This document shows positions 1 through 8,543 of a stretch of DNA of 64,000 nucleotides, piece by piece. The position numbers were made by a program, and so were the translations under genes. The DNA comes from Billgrantia gudaonensis (lineage in GTDB: Bacteria > Pseudomonadota > Gammaproteobacteria > Pseudomonadales > Halomonadaceae), in NCBI RefSeq assembly GCF_900100195.1, contig NZ_FNES01000011.1, positions 62,001-126,000 on the forward strand. Direction: 5' to 3'. Each line of letters begins with the position of its first letter. Positions within the stretch are counted from its first letter, which is position 1. Under the pieces are notes generated by a model that was not told the DNA's origin, searched no databases, and saw only the letters and a program-made list of their open reading frames with translations.

Positions 1-1
1 T

Positions 2-1666
2 ACTGGTGCTGAACTGTTGGCGGCGCCTTATCGGCAGCAGTTGCTCAAGGCCATTCAGGAAGGTACCTCGCTGACAGATTTGGTGTTCGAGGCCTACGTC
101 AAAGAGCCTCTGAAACGATATGCAGAGCATGTCCAGCTGCTGCCAGCCTCGGAATCTCACCACCATAGCTACCCCGGTGGCATGCTGGACCACGGCCTCG
201 AGACCTGTGTGTTTGGCCTCAGGCTCAGACGACAGCACCTGCTCCCTCCGAAGGAGACACCCGAAAAGCAGTCCTCTGCCGGAGAGCTATGGAGCGTGGC
301 GGTCATCTATGCCTGCCTGCTGCACGATATCGCCAAGGTCATCGTCGACGTCGATATATACCTGAGATCTGGCCGCAGGTGGTGCCTGTGGGAGGGCATC
401 ATTCCCGACCAGTATCGGGTTCGCTATATCAAGGGGCGAGACTACTTCCTTCACGCTGCGGCCAACCCCCTCTTGTGCAAGGAGGTGATTGGCAATGCCG
501 GGCTCGAGTGGTTGAGAAGCCAGCCGGAGCTATTTGGTCTGGTGATGTACGCGATCAGTGGCCACACGGAGCGCTCCGGGGTTGTCGGTGAGATTGTCAG
601 TCAGGCTGACAGGGCCAGCGTGGCCAAGTCGCTGGGTGGCAAGGTCTCCAATATCGACAAGGCACCCCGGGAATCCCTACAGAGCAAGCTCAAAGGTGCT
701 ATTCGCCACATCGTGACAGAAAAGATCCGCCTGAATGAAAAAGGCGCTCAGGGGTTTGTCACTCCCGAGGCGCTCTGGCTGGTGACGCCGCTGGTACCAC
801 GAGAGATCAAGAGCTATCTGCTATCCCATGGCATCGAGGGCGTGCCATCCAATGAGTCTCGCCTCTATGACGAAATGCAGTCCCATGGCCTGATTATAGA
901 GAATCCAGAGGGGCGTTCGGTCTGGAAGTGTAGGGTCGAGATGGGGGAATGGCGGGCCGATCTTTCCATGCTCAAGGTTCATAAGTCGCTCGTTTGGAGC
1001 GGTGATGAGGAGCCTGAGGTTTTCTCGGGGAGTGTCGAGGCCATTGACGTTGGTGAGATTGGTGAAGGTAGTCAGCCAGCTAGGCAACATCGTAAAGATC
1101 AGGAGAAAGGTGAAAAGCCTGCAACTGCAGAAACTTCGGAAAGCCAGGATGACCTGGAATCCTCCATCCTTGATATCGCCACAGGCGGCGATGAGAAAGC
1201 AGCGCCAGATATGGAGCGGCAGCCAAGTCGTAATCCTGATGAGGGTGCTGAGAAACTTGCGGGCCAGGCATCGCCCGGACAGTCATCATCCGGGGAAGAG
1301 TTTCTCGCCTGGTTGCGAGGCGGGTTGAAAACTCACAAGGTATTGATGAACGACTCCAAGGCTCTGGTGCATGCCGTGGATGGAATGCTGATGGTGGTCA
1401 GCCCCAGGGTGTTCAAGCGCTATTGTCAGGAGGTGAGCGGAGAAGAGAAAGGCTGGAAAGAAGTTCAAGATTCATTCCAGAAGCTGAAGCTGCACAAGAA
1501 AAACAAGGATGGCGGAAGTTTTCACAAGGTAAAGGTGGTCGGCCCAAATAAGAAGTCGAGCACGCTTTCTGGGTATCTTGTGGGTAAAGATGACCTGATG
1601 GAGGAGGATAAGGTGGTGTTTGATAACCCCTTTATTGACCTGATTGATGGGAAGCCTGAAGAATGA
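2..1666 (+). CDS. MobH-family relaxase (TraI_2 domain), 5' end cut off
   Basis: Likely the relaxase that nicks the transfer origin of an integrative conjugative element. The frame is open to the window edge, so the true start is upstream; a TTG at 17 is only the first possible start inside. Counting from there, the TraI_2 hallmarks are visible: LLPASESHHH (residues 41-50, three histidines), LDHGLE (57-62) and an HD pair in LLHD (101-104), as in MobH relaxases. The C-terminal ~110 residues (from FLAWLRGGL on) resemble the TraI_2 C-terminal domain, with an acidic, low-complexity linker of about 120 residues between. The stop overlaps the integrase start (ATGA). Family assignment is firm; substrate and transfer function are inferred. 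Confidence 0.85.
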   Translation, partial: TGAELLAAPYRQQLLKAIQEGTSLTDLVFEAYVKEPLKRYAEHVQLLPASESHHHSYPGGMLDHGLETCVFGLRLRRQHLLPPKETPEKQSSAGELWSVAVIYACLLHDIAKVIVDVDIYLRSGRRWCLWEGIIPDQYRVRYIKGRDYFLHAAANPLLCKEVIGNAGLEWLRSQPELFGLVMYAISGHTERSGVVGEIVSQADRASVAKSLGGKVSNIDKAPRESLQSKLKGAIRHIVTEKIRLNEKGAQGFVTPEALWLVTPLVPREIKSYLLSHGIEGVPSNESRLYDEMQSHGLIIENPEGRSVWKCRVEMGEWRADLSMLKVHKSLVWSGDEEPEVFSGSVEAIDVGEIGEGSQPARQHRKDQEKGEKPATAETSESQDDLESSILDIATGGDEKAAPDMERQPSRNPDEGAEKLAGQASPGQSSSGEEFLAWLRGGLKTHKVLMNDSKALVHAVDGMLMVVSPRVFKRYCQEVSGEEKGWKEVQDSFQKLKLHKKNKDGGSFHKVKVVGPNKKSSTLSGYLVGKDDLMEEDKVVFDNPFIDLIDGKPEE

Positions 1667-2604
1667 AATCATTTACCTTTGACGACTTGCTGCAATCCTA
1701 TTTTTCCGAGCGCTGGCTGACCGAAAGAAGCCGTATTTCCTATAGCGTTCCGGTGAAACTATTCCGCAGGTTCGTGGGCCAGGATAAGCTGCCAGTGGAA
1801 GTGACTCGTGATGATGTCAGGGAGTGGAGGGAGTTCTGCTTCTCGGAGGAGGGTAGAAACCTCGCTCACTCAAGCTGGAATAACTACTGCCGGCACAACC
1901 GGATACTCTTCAAGCATGCGATTGATCATGCCTTGATCGATACCTCCTTCAACCCTTTTGCCAAGATGGAGGTCACCTCTCCCAGGAAGCGAAAGAAGAC
2001 ACTGAGCAAGCGGCAGGTCGAAATGGCGCGTGAAGCCATCAGCCTATATAAAAAGATGGAGCTCTACCGAAAAAAACCTTCGATACTCCACCCTGTTTGG
2101 TTCTGGGAGGTCGTGTTCGAGACGTTTTACCATACGGGCATCCGTCTGACTCAGCTGTTGCTGATGAAGCCAGAGGATATCAACCTTAAAAGTCGCGTGC
2201 TCACCGCTACCTGGCAGGGGGCCAAGAACAACCGCGAACACTTTGTCCCCATCTCCAATGCTCTCTACCCGCACCTGGAAAACTTGATGAATTCGGCCAA
2301 GATGGTGGGTATCCAGCGTGGCGAGCAGCTCTTCAATGTGAACCGATTCAGCGTTCGGCACCGAATGGAGACGATGGACTCCTGGCAGGTGGAGAGCTTC
2401 TATCAGAAGCTTTCGCAGATTTGCGGCTACCAGATGAGTCCGCACCGATTCCGCCATACCTTGGGCACTGAGCTGATGAAAGAGCCGGACCGCAACCTGC
2501 ACATCGTCAAGGCGCTGCTCGGCCACAGCAACATCAGCACGACGCTGGAGTACGTCGAGGTCGATATCGGCAGCCTGCGCAGTGCCATTGAGGGGCGCCT
2601 CTAA
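1663..2604 (+). CDS. tyrosine recombinase / integrase of the element
   Basis: A 313-residue site-specific recombinase expected to integrate and excise the element at the tRNA-Thr site 300 bp downstream. The full catalytic set is present: R161 (TGIRLTQLL), K188 in the beta-hairpin, H261 and R264 (HRFRHT), H288 (LLGHSN) and the nucleophile Y297. The N-terminal ~100 residues form the usual SAM-like core-binding domain. The start codon overlaps the relaxase stop by four bases (ATGA), so translation is probably coupled to the relaxase. A strong terminator follows. It is shorter than the ~400-residue P4-type integrases often found at tRNA sites, so a second integrase elsewhere in the element is possible. 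Confidence 0.88.
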   Translation: MKSFTFDDLLQSYFSERWLTERSRISYSVPVKLFRRFVGQDKLPVEVTRDDVREWREFCFSEEGRNLAHSSWNNYCRHNRILFKHAIDHALIDTSFNPFAKMEVTSPRKRKKTLSKRQVEMAREAISLYKKMELYRKKPSILHPVWFWEVVFETFYHTGIRLTQLLLMKPEDINLKSRVLTATWQGAKNNREHFVPISNALYPHLENLMNSAKMVGIQRGEQLFNVNRFSVRHRMETMDSWQVESFYQKLSQICGYQMSPHRFRHTLGTELMKEPDRNLHIVKALLGHSNISTTLEYVEVDIGSLRSAIEGRL

Positions 2605-2641
2605 ACTCGGGCGCCATTAGGCAATCCCAGTCACGCCTCAG

Positions 2642-2680
2642 GCGGTGCCGGACTGATGAGTCAGCCCGGCACCGCTTTTT
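2642..2680 (+). terminator. rho-independent terminator after integrase
   Basis: A perfect 10-bp stem, GCGGTGCCGG (2642-2651) with CCGGCACCGC (2666-2675), is followed by five T residues. It ends the relaxase-integrase transcript. Confidence 0.85.
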
Positions 2681-2740
2681 GCTTCCCTCGAGAGCCCTTC
2701 CGCGCCTACCTGCCTTTGACGATCGTCTGAATTAGCCCGC

Positions 2741-2872
2741 CCTGATTCAGGTTGACACTTGCAGCCTCATCCTCTTCAATAGCTACTCGATGATGCCGTG
2801 TGATGCTGGTGGTAATTCCTGATTCTCAGGCTGTCTCTATACGCATTTCACGAAGCCTTACGCCAGGCGTAA
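2741..2872. repeat. palindromes between integrase and att site (possible recombinase arm sites)
   Basis: CCTGATTCAGG at 2741-2751 and CCTGATTCTCAGG at 2818-2830 share the direct repeat CCTGATTC 77 bp apart. A perfect 7-bp inverted repeat TTACGCC/GGCGTAA lies at 2858-2872, 30 bp from the tRNA fragment. Their location between int and the core site fits arm-type binding sites for the recombinase or an excisionase, but this is inference only. Confidence 0.35.
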
Positions 2873-2902
2873 TGCACTGATTTTTAACGGTTTTTGGTGG
2901 TG

Positions 2903-2950
2903 TGACTTGTAATCAGTAGGTCCCGGGTTCGACTCCTGGTGCCGGCACCA
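2903..2950 (+). tRNA. 3' fragment of tRNA-Thr(UGU): attachment site of the element
   Basis: Reads TGA CTTGTAA TCA (anticodon arm with anticodon TGT), then GTAGGTC, a T-arm with GGTTCGACTCC, and an acceptor end GCCGGCACCA including CCA. It matches the 3' part of a tRNA-Thr(UGU) gene. No D-arm or 5' acceptor strand complementary to GCCGGC precedes it, so this is not a complete tRNA gene but the duplicated 3' end left by integration. The intact gene is expected at the other end of the element. Confidence 0.82.
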
Positions 2951-2989
2951 CTCGAACCGCCGCGAAATCAATATGTTGCCCATCATGAG

Positions 2990-3014
2990 AAACCGCCCGA
3001 CGAGGCGGTTTTTT
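2990..3014 (+). terminator. terminator originally serving the tRNA-Thr gene
   Basis: AAACCGCC (2990-2997), a six-base loop, then GGCGGTTTTTT (3004-3014): an 8-bp stem with T tract, 40 bp after the CCA end. Confidence 0.85.
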
Positions 3015-3189
3015 CGTGGGTGTCTACACGGTGTCGGCGATCGACTGCGCATGCCTCCCTTGAAATTCTGGCCTCGCATACCCACCCAGCATATCACGGG
3101 AGGAGCATCCCGTTTCCAGGCGGCCGATCGCCGGCCGTCGGTACGATAGCGAATCTGAAGCCGATCACGGATAGACAGGAGGTGATTGG

Positions 3190-4182
3190 ATGTCAGTGCA
3201 GACATCGTCCACTCGAAACGTGAACGAAACCCGCAACGTCAGTAGAAGCCTCGGCAGCGAACGGTCGGCAGGAACCCCCTTCACGGGCCGGGATCCGTAC
3301 CCCACGCGCCTTGCGCGGCCGCTGGACATGCCTTGGATCAACCGCCGAGAACCGGTCGTCAAAGGCAGTGTCGATGATGGCCCCTTGAGCCAGGCTCAGC
3401 TCGACGAGTTCGACCGCAAGGGCTTTCTTTTCGAGCCGAATTTCATCAGTGGTGAAGAACTCGCCGAACTGCGCCGGGAACTCAAGGCGCTGCTCGATCG
3501 CGACGATTTCCGTGGGCGCGATTTCAGCATCGAGGAGCCGCAAGGCAAGGAAATTCGCTCGCTGTTCGCCGTGCACTTCCTCTCCGAGCGCTTCAATCAG
3601 CTCGCTCGTGACGACCGGCTGATGGGGCGAGCCCGCCAGATCCTCGGTGGTGAGGCGTACGTGCATCAGTCGCGGATCAACTACAAGCCCGGATTCGAAG
3701 GCAAGGGCTTCAACTGGCACTCCGATTTCGAAACCTGGCACGCCGAAGACGGCATGCCGGCGATGCATGCCGTGAGTGCCTCCATCGTGCTGACCGACAA
3801 CCATGCGTTCAACGGTCCGCTGATGTTGATCCCCGGCTCGCACCGAGTCTTCGTCCCCTGCCTGGGGGAAACCCCGGACGACAACCACAAGCAGTCGCTC
3901 AAGAAGCAGGAGATCGGCGTGCCGAGTCGCGAAGCGCTATCCGAACTCGTCGAACGCCACGGTATCGAGGCGCCAACCGGCGCAGCCGGCGGCTTGCTGT
4001 TGTTCGACTGCAACACCCTTCACGGCTCCAATGCCAACATGTCGCCGGATCCGCGCAGCAACGTCTTCTTCGTCTACAACCGGCGTGACAATGCCTGCGT
4101 GGAGCCCTTTGCCGCCCGTCGTCGGCGCCCGGGCTTCCTGGCGCATGCCGCCGACGAGACTTGGACGCCGGAGGAGTCCTGA
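3190..4182 (+). CDS. ectD: ectoine hydroxylase
   Basis: Converts the compatible solute ectoine to 5-hydroxyectoine; a cytoplasmic, Fe(II)- and 2-oxoglutarate-dependent dioxygenase. The 330-residue protein carries the EctD signature FNWHSDFETWHAEDGMPAM with iron ligands H177 and D179, and the third ligand H278 in NTLHGSN. Length and the N-terminal PLDMPWINRREPVVKGS segment match Halomonas EctD. The ATG at 3190 follows AGGAGGTGA with a 4-base gap, so the start is secure. ectABC are not in the window; a separate ectD is common in halomonads. It is the first core gene after the element's att site. A weak GC hairpin (4192-4209) follows. Confidence 0.95.
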   Translation: MSVQTSSTRNVNETRNVSRSLGSERSAGTPFTGRDPYPTRLARPLDMPWINRREPVVKGSVDDGPLSQAQLDEFDRKGFLFEPNFISGEELAELRRELKALLDRDDFRGRDFSIEEPQGKEIRSLFAVHFLSERFNQLARDDRLMGRARQILGGEAYVHQSRINYKPGFEGKGFNWHSDFETWHAEDGMPAMHAVSASIVLTDNHAFNGPLMLIPGSHRVFVPCLGETPDDNHKQSLKKQEIGVPSREALSELVERHGIEAPTGAAGGLLLFDCNTLHGSNANMSPDPRSNVFFVYNRRDNACVEPFAARRRRPGFLAHAADETWTPEES

Positions 4183-4191
4183 AGTACCCAG

Positions 4192-4209
4192 CCCCGCCAG
4201 GTGGCGGGG
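4192..4209 (+). terminator. possible ectD terminator hairpin
   Basis: CCCCGCC-AGGT-GGCGGGG, a 7-bp GC stem right after ectD. No T tract follows, so intrinsic termination is uncertain. Confidence 0.35.
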
Positions 4210-4294
4210 TGGAACAGGGCGCATGGTGCGCTAGACTGTTAGGCTTGTCGCCGTATCGAGAGCGGCACGCGTAACGAGAAGGAGAAGACCCGCC

Positions 4295-4960
<666 letters not shown>

Positions 4961-5005
4961 GCGCCGAAGCGTCCGTGGAGATGAAGCCCCCTGAGCGTTG
5001 GGAGC

Positions 5006-6931
5006 TCACTCCAGGTAGGTGTAGCCCTGCAGCCCTGCGGAGAGGTCGTCGAGGAAGTCGGCCTGTTCGTCGGCCGGGAGGCCGCTATCGGACAGCTGGA
5101 CGGCCAGGCGCTCGCGCAGTACCTCGGCGTTGAAGTTGACATAGGCGAGCACGTCGGCCACCCGGTCGCCCTGCTGCGCGTTGGTGAGCACCCAGCGACC
5201 GTCCTCGCCAAGGGCGGCGTCCACCGAATCGGTGTCGCCGAAGAGATTGTGCAGGTCGCCGAGGATCTCCTGGTAGGCGCCGACCAGAAAGAAGCCCAGC
5301 AGGCGCTCTTCGTCCGCGTCCCACTCCGGCAGTGGCAGGGTGGTTTCGACCCCCTGGCCGTCGACGTAGCCGTCGATGCGACCGTCGCTGTCGCAGGTGA
5401 TGTCCTGAATCACGCCGCGCCGCGTCGGTTCGTGGTGTAGGCCGGTCAGCGGCAGCACCGGGAAGATCTGGTCGATGCCCCAGATGTCGGGCACCGACTG
5501 GAACAGCGAAAAGTTGACGAACAGCTTGTCGGCGAGTTTCTCGGCAAGCTCGTCGAGAATCTCCCGGTGTGCCCGGTTGCGGTTGTCGAGCAGCGTGCGC
5601 AACCGCGCGCAGGCCGCGAAGTAGACGCTCTCTCCCTCGGCACGTGCGGTGATGTCGGCAATGCCCATCACGAAGCGGCCGTGCAGCTCGCTCATGCCCT
5701 CGAGCAGATCGTGCCAAGCTTCCACCAGGCCGCGGGGATCCACGACCTGGGTATGCAGGGTATCGAAGACCCGCCATAGCTCTTCCACCTGGGGGTCGTC
5801 GGCGGTGCGTACTGCCGGAGCATGGGCTTCGACGCGCTCCTCGCCGATCACATTGGTGATCAGCACGGCATGGTGGGCGGTGAGCGCCCGGCCGGATTCG
5901 CTGATCAGATGCGGGTGGGGCAGGTCCGCCTCGTCGCATGCCTGGGCGAAGGCAGCGACGACGTTGCGTGCGTATTCGGTCATCGAGTAGTTGATCGAAC
6001 AGAAACTGCGCGATCGGGTGCCTTCGTAATCGATGCCGAGCCCACCGCCGACGTCCACGGTATCGATGGGGGCGCCCAGTACGAGCAGGTTCTGATAGTA
6101 GCGTGCGCACTCGCGAAGGCCGCGCCAGATGTCGCGGATGTTGGCGATCTGCGAGCCGAGATGAAAATGCACCAACTGCAGACTGGCCAGAGCCCCGGCT
6201 TCGCGCAAACGCTCCACCACTTCGAGTATCTGGGTCGCGGTGAGGCCGAACTTGGATTTTTCCCCGCCGGAGGTCTGCCACTTGCCGCGGCCCACCGAGG
6301 CGAGCCGCGCGCGCAGGCCGATGCGCGGGGTCACGCCGAGGCGTTCGGCCTCCTCGAGGATGATCGGCAGCTCGGAGAACTTCTCCACCACCAGGTAAAC
6401 GCGATGGCCGAGCTTTTCGCCCATCAGCGCCAGGCGCACGTACTCGCGATCCTTGTAGCCGTTGCACACGATCAGCGAAGGCCCATCGGTGGAAAGCGCC
6501 AGCACCGCGAGCAGCTCCGGTTTGCTGCCGGCCTCCAGGCCGACACGGCCGTGGCCGCGCTCGCGGGTGGCCAGTATCTCCTCCACTACGCGGCGTTGCT
6601 GGTTGACCTTGATGGGGTAGACCGCGGTGTAACCGCCCCGGTATGCCTCCTCGCGCATGGCCAGGTCGAAGGCATCGCACAGCTGTTCCACGCGGTCGTG
6701 CAGGATGTCGCTGAAGCGCACCAGCACCGGCAGGCGCAGGCCAGCCTGGCGCAGCTCGTCGGCCAGCCGCGACAGTGGCAGGGCAGGACCCGTGGCTTCG
6801 CTACCGAGCGGCCTTACCAGTGCGTACCCCTGGTCGTCGACGTCGAAGTAGCCGCTGCCCCACTGGTCGATGTTCCAGGTGCGGCGGGCCCGCAGAGCGG
6901 GGCCAGCGGTGGATCCCATGGATAGCGTCAT
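5006..6931 (-). CDS. speA: biosynthetic arginine decarboxylase
   Basis: Makes agmatine from arginine, the first step of the agmatine route to putrescine and spermidine; PLP-dependent, fold III. The 641-residue length matches SpeA. The PLP lysine is K108 in YPIKVNQQ; the glycine-rich VGGGLGIDYEG binds the cofactor phosphate; the C-terminal CDSDGRIDGY motif supplies the active-site acid from the second subunit. The start overlaps the stop of thrB by ATGA, so the two are translationally coupled on the minus strand. The genes are functionally unrelated beyond amino-acid metabolism. Confidence 0.94.
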   Translation of the reverse strand: MTLSMGSTAGPALRARRTWNIDQWGSGYFDVDDQGYALVRPLGSEATGPALPLSRLADELRQAGLRLPVLVRFSDILHDRVEQLCDAFDLAMREEAYRGGYTAVYPIKVNQQRRVVEEILATRERGHGRVGLEAGSKPELLAVLALSTDGPSLIVCNGYKDREYVRLALMGEKLGHRVYLVVEKFSELPIILEEAERLGVTPRIGLRARLASVGRGKWQTSGGEKSKFGLTATQILEVVERLREAGALASLQLVHFHLGSQIANIRDIWRGLRECARYYQNLLVLGAPIDTVDVGGGLGIDYEGTRSRSFCSINYSMTEYARNVVAAFAQACDEADLPHPHLISESGRALTAHHAVLITNVIGEERVEAHAPAVRTADDPQVEELWRVFDTLHTQVVDPRGLVEAWHDLLEGMSELHGRFVMGIADITARAEGESVYFAACARLRTLLDNRNRAHREILDELAEKLADKLFVNFSLFQSVPDIWGIDQIFPVLPLTGLHHEPTRRGVIQDITCDSDGRIDGYVDGQGVETTLPLPEWDADEERLLGFFLVGAYQEILGDLHNLFGDTDSVDAALGEDGRWVLTNAQQGDRVADVLAYVNFNAEVLRERLAVQLSDSGLPADEQADFLDDLSAGLQGYTYLE

Positions 6932-7890
6932 GCGTGGCTCGCTTCGGGCAGTGGCAGCGCGCCGTGTTCCAGGCGCGCCTTGAGAATGGTGCGAAACTGC
7001 TCGGGATCGTGGGGAGTCAGGTCATGGGCCGGCGGGTCCACGTAGATCACCAGCAGCCTCGAGAGCCAGTAGCGCAGCGCGGTCATGCGCAGCATGATCG
7101 GCCAGACCTTGCGTTCGGCCTCGCTGAGCGGTCGGCGTCTCTGGTAGGCGTTGAGGATGATGTCGTATCGTTCGGAATCCAGGCGCCCCCCGGGCTCGGT
7201 CGCCCAGTCGTTGATGACGATGGCCAGGTCGAACAGCAAGTCGCCGGTGCAGCCGTTGTAGAAATCGATGATGCCGCCCAGGCGATCGCCCTCGAACAGG
7301 GTGTTGTCGCGGAACAGGTCGCCATGCAGGGCGCCCTGGGGGAGTTCGGGGGCGTCGCCGAACACGCCCTGATAGATTTCCACCTCGTCTTTCATCAGCG
7401 TCTGGTCGTCAGCCGACAGATAGACCAGTGCCTTGTGGTGCATGGCCGTCAGCCAGTTGAGGTCGCGCGGATTGGGGCGATGACCAGGGAAGTGCTGGGA
7501 AACCACGTGCATGCGGCCTAGCGTATCGCCGAGCACCCGGCACTGCTCGGCACTGGGAGACAAGGGGTGGCGGCCTGGCAGGCGCGGGAAAAGCAGTGCC
7601 GGCTTGTCGGCCAGACTGTGCAAAGCGATGCCGTCGCGGTCGTGAACGGTACCCGGCACGGGCAGGCGATGCTCGTCGAGGTAGTCGAGCAGTTCGACGA
7701 AGAACGGCAACTCCTCGTGTTCGCCCTGCTCGAAAAGCGTGAGCACCAACTCGCGGCGGTCGGTGGTGACGAAGAAAGTGGTATTCTCGGTGCCGCCGGC
7801 AACGCCCTCCAGCGCGACCAGCGAGCCGACGTCGAAACGGCTGAGGAATTCCGCGACCTGTGCGTCGCTCAGCGGGGTGAATACGGCCAT
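6928..7890 (-). CDS. thrB: homoserine kinase, APH-fold (type II)
   Basis: Phosphorylates L-homoserine for threonine synthesis. It belongs to the aminoglycoside-phosphotransferase-like ThrB of Pseudomonas, not the GHMP-type ThrB of enterics. The start MAVFTPLSD at 7890 aligns with that family; a longer frame to 7965 is not supported. The Brenner-type catalytic motif HGDLFRDNTLF and the metal-binding IIDFYNG follow in the expected order in the C-terminal half. Length is 320 residues. Order polA, DUF2782, thrB is the arrangement known from Pseudomonas, which supports the call. The stop overlaps speA. Confidence 0.9.
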   Translation of the reverse strand: MAVFTPLSDAQVAEFLSRFDVGSLVALEGVAGGTENTTFFVTTDRRELVLTLFEQGEHEELPFFVELLDYLDEHRLPVPGTVHDRDGIALHSLADKPALLFPRLPGRHPLSPSAEQCRVLGDTLGRMHVVSQHFPGHRPNPRDLNWLTAMHHKALVYLSADDQTLMKDEVEIYQGVFGDAPELPQGALHGDLFRDNTLFEGDRLGGIIDFYNGCTGDLLFDLAIVINDWATEPGGRLDSERYDIILNAYQRRRPLSEAERKVWPIMLRMTALRYWLSRLLVIYVDPPAHDLTPHDPEQFRTILKARLEHGALPLPEASHA

Positions 7891-8001
7891 GTGTCTCTCG
7901 CCCAGGTTGCCAAGCCGCCTATTGTAGCCATAGCGGCCAAGTGTTGCGATGCGCCTTCGCGCCAAGTGGCTTGCCTGATGCGACAGGGGCGGTCGTCGGC
8001 A

Positions 8002-8289
8002 TCAACGGCGCTGCACCCACTCGGGGATTGCAGTGGGTCCGTCTTCCTGGCGGGTGAAGTTGCCGTCGCCGTCCTGGTCCACCAGGTAGTAGCTCGAGCC
8101 ATCGGAGGGTCGAATTTCGATGGCATAGAGGGCGTCGTTGACGCGGTACTCGCGGACGGTGCGGTCCGCCTCCTGGCGGGTCGTGATCTGCGGCTCCGTA
8201 TCGCCCTCCGACTGGGCAAGGACGGGGGCCGACATGGCCAGGCCGAGTGTCAGGAGCAGAGCAAGCGGCCAGAAACGAATGAGGTTCAT
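8002..8289 (-). CDS. DUF2782 family secreted protein
   Basis: A 95-residue protein of unknown function. It starts MNLIRFWPLALLLTLGLAM with a clear Sec signal peptide, cleavage likely after VLAQ, and then a small periplasmic domain ending ESRYYLV-like (SSYYLVDQDGDG). The start at 8289 is preceded by GGGGGAGA, which favours it over the longer frame to 8382. DUF2782 genes sit between polA and thrB in Pseudomonas and relatives, as here. The DQDGDGNF segment could bind calcium, but this is only a resemblance. Confidence 0.8.
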   Translation of the reverse strand: MNLIRFWPLALLLTLGLAMSAPVLAQSEGDTEPQITTRQEADRTVREYRVNDALYAIEIRPSDGSSYYLVDQDGDGNFTRQEDGPTAIPEWVQRR

Positions 8290-8543
8290 GGCGATCTCCC
8301 CCGCCGATGGGCGGTAGTCGATGGTCTCGGAGGCTTTCGACTTCAACGCGGATCGACTCTGAGAAACCGAGTCTCGTGCCACGGTCGGTCAAACCCTACA
8401 GCCTCCCTGCAGGTCCCTAGTGTACGCTGCCGTCCTGGCACCGCCCAATGCTCGCGGCAAAAGCCGTGTGCTATGCGTATCATGGGAGATCGGGATCATC
8501 CTTTCGTCATCTTCGTTCACCACCGTTCAGGGGAAGCCGACAC

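Larger units (their letters stand above)
1..2950. mobile_element. right end of an integrative (conjugative) element in tRNA-Thr
   Basis: The first 2.9 kb carry a conjugative relaxase gene and a tyrosine recombinase gene, followed by a fragment holding only the 3' part of a tRNA-Thr. Base composition is visibly less GC-rich than the core genes that begin at ectD. A tyrosine recombinase next to a 3' tRNA fragment is the classic boundary of an integrative element; the intact tRNA and the rest of the element should lie to the left, outside the window. The MobH-type relaxase points to an ICE rather than a phage. The extent and mobility of the element cannot be judged from here. Confidence 0.75.
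2605..3189. other. gene-free junction region between integrase and ectD
   Basis: No coding sequence is seen in this 585-bp stretch. It holds, in order, the integrase terminator, two CCTGATTC-centred palindromes (2741-2751 and 2818-2830), a perfect TTACGCC-A-GGCGTAA inverted repeat (2858-2872), the tRNA-Thr fragment, the former tRNA terminator, and about 170 bp that must contain the ectD promoter. A good Shine-Dalgarno AGGAGGTGA lies at 3177-3185. Confidence 0.7.

Noticed and set aside
2878-2950. Complete tRNA gene at the att site
   Set aside because: The 5' acceptor strand and D arm are missing; only the sequence from the anticodon arm to CCA is tRNA-like.
5822-6925. 367-residue plus-strand frame opposite speA
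   Set aside because: Long antisense frames are common in GC-rich genes; speA is a full-length family member on the other strand and the antisense product matches nothing.
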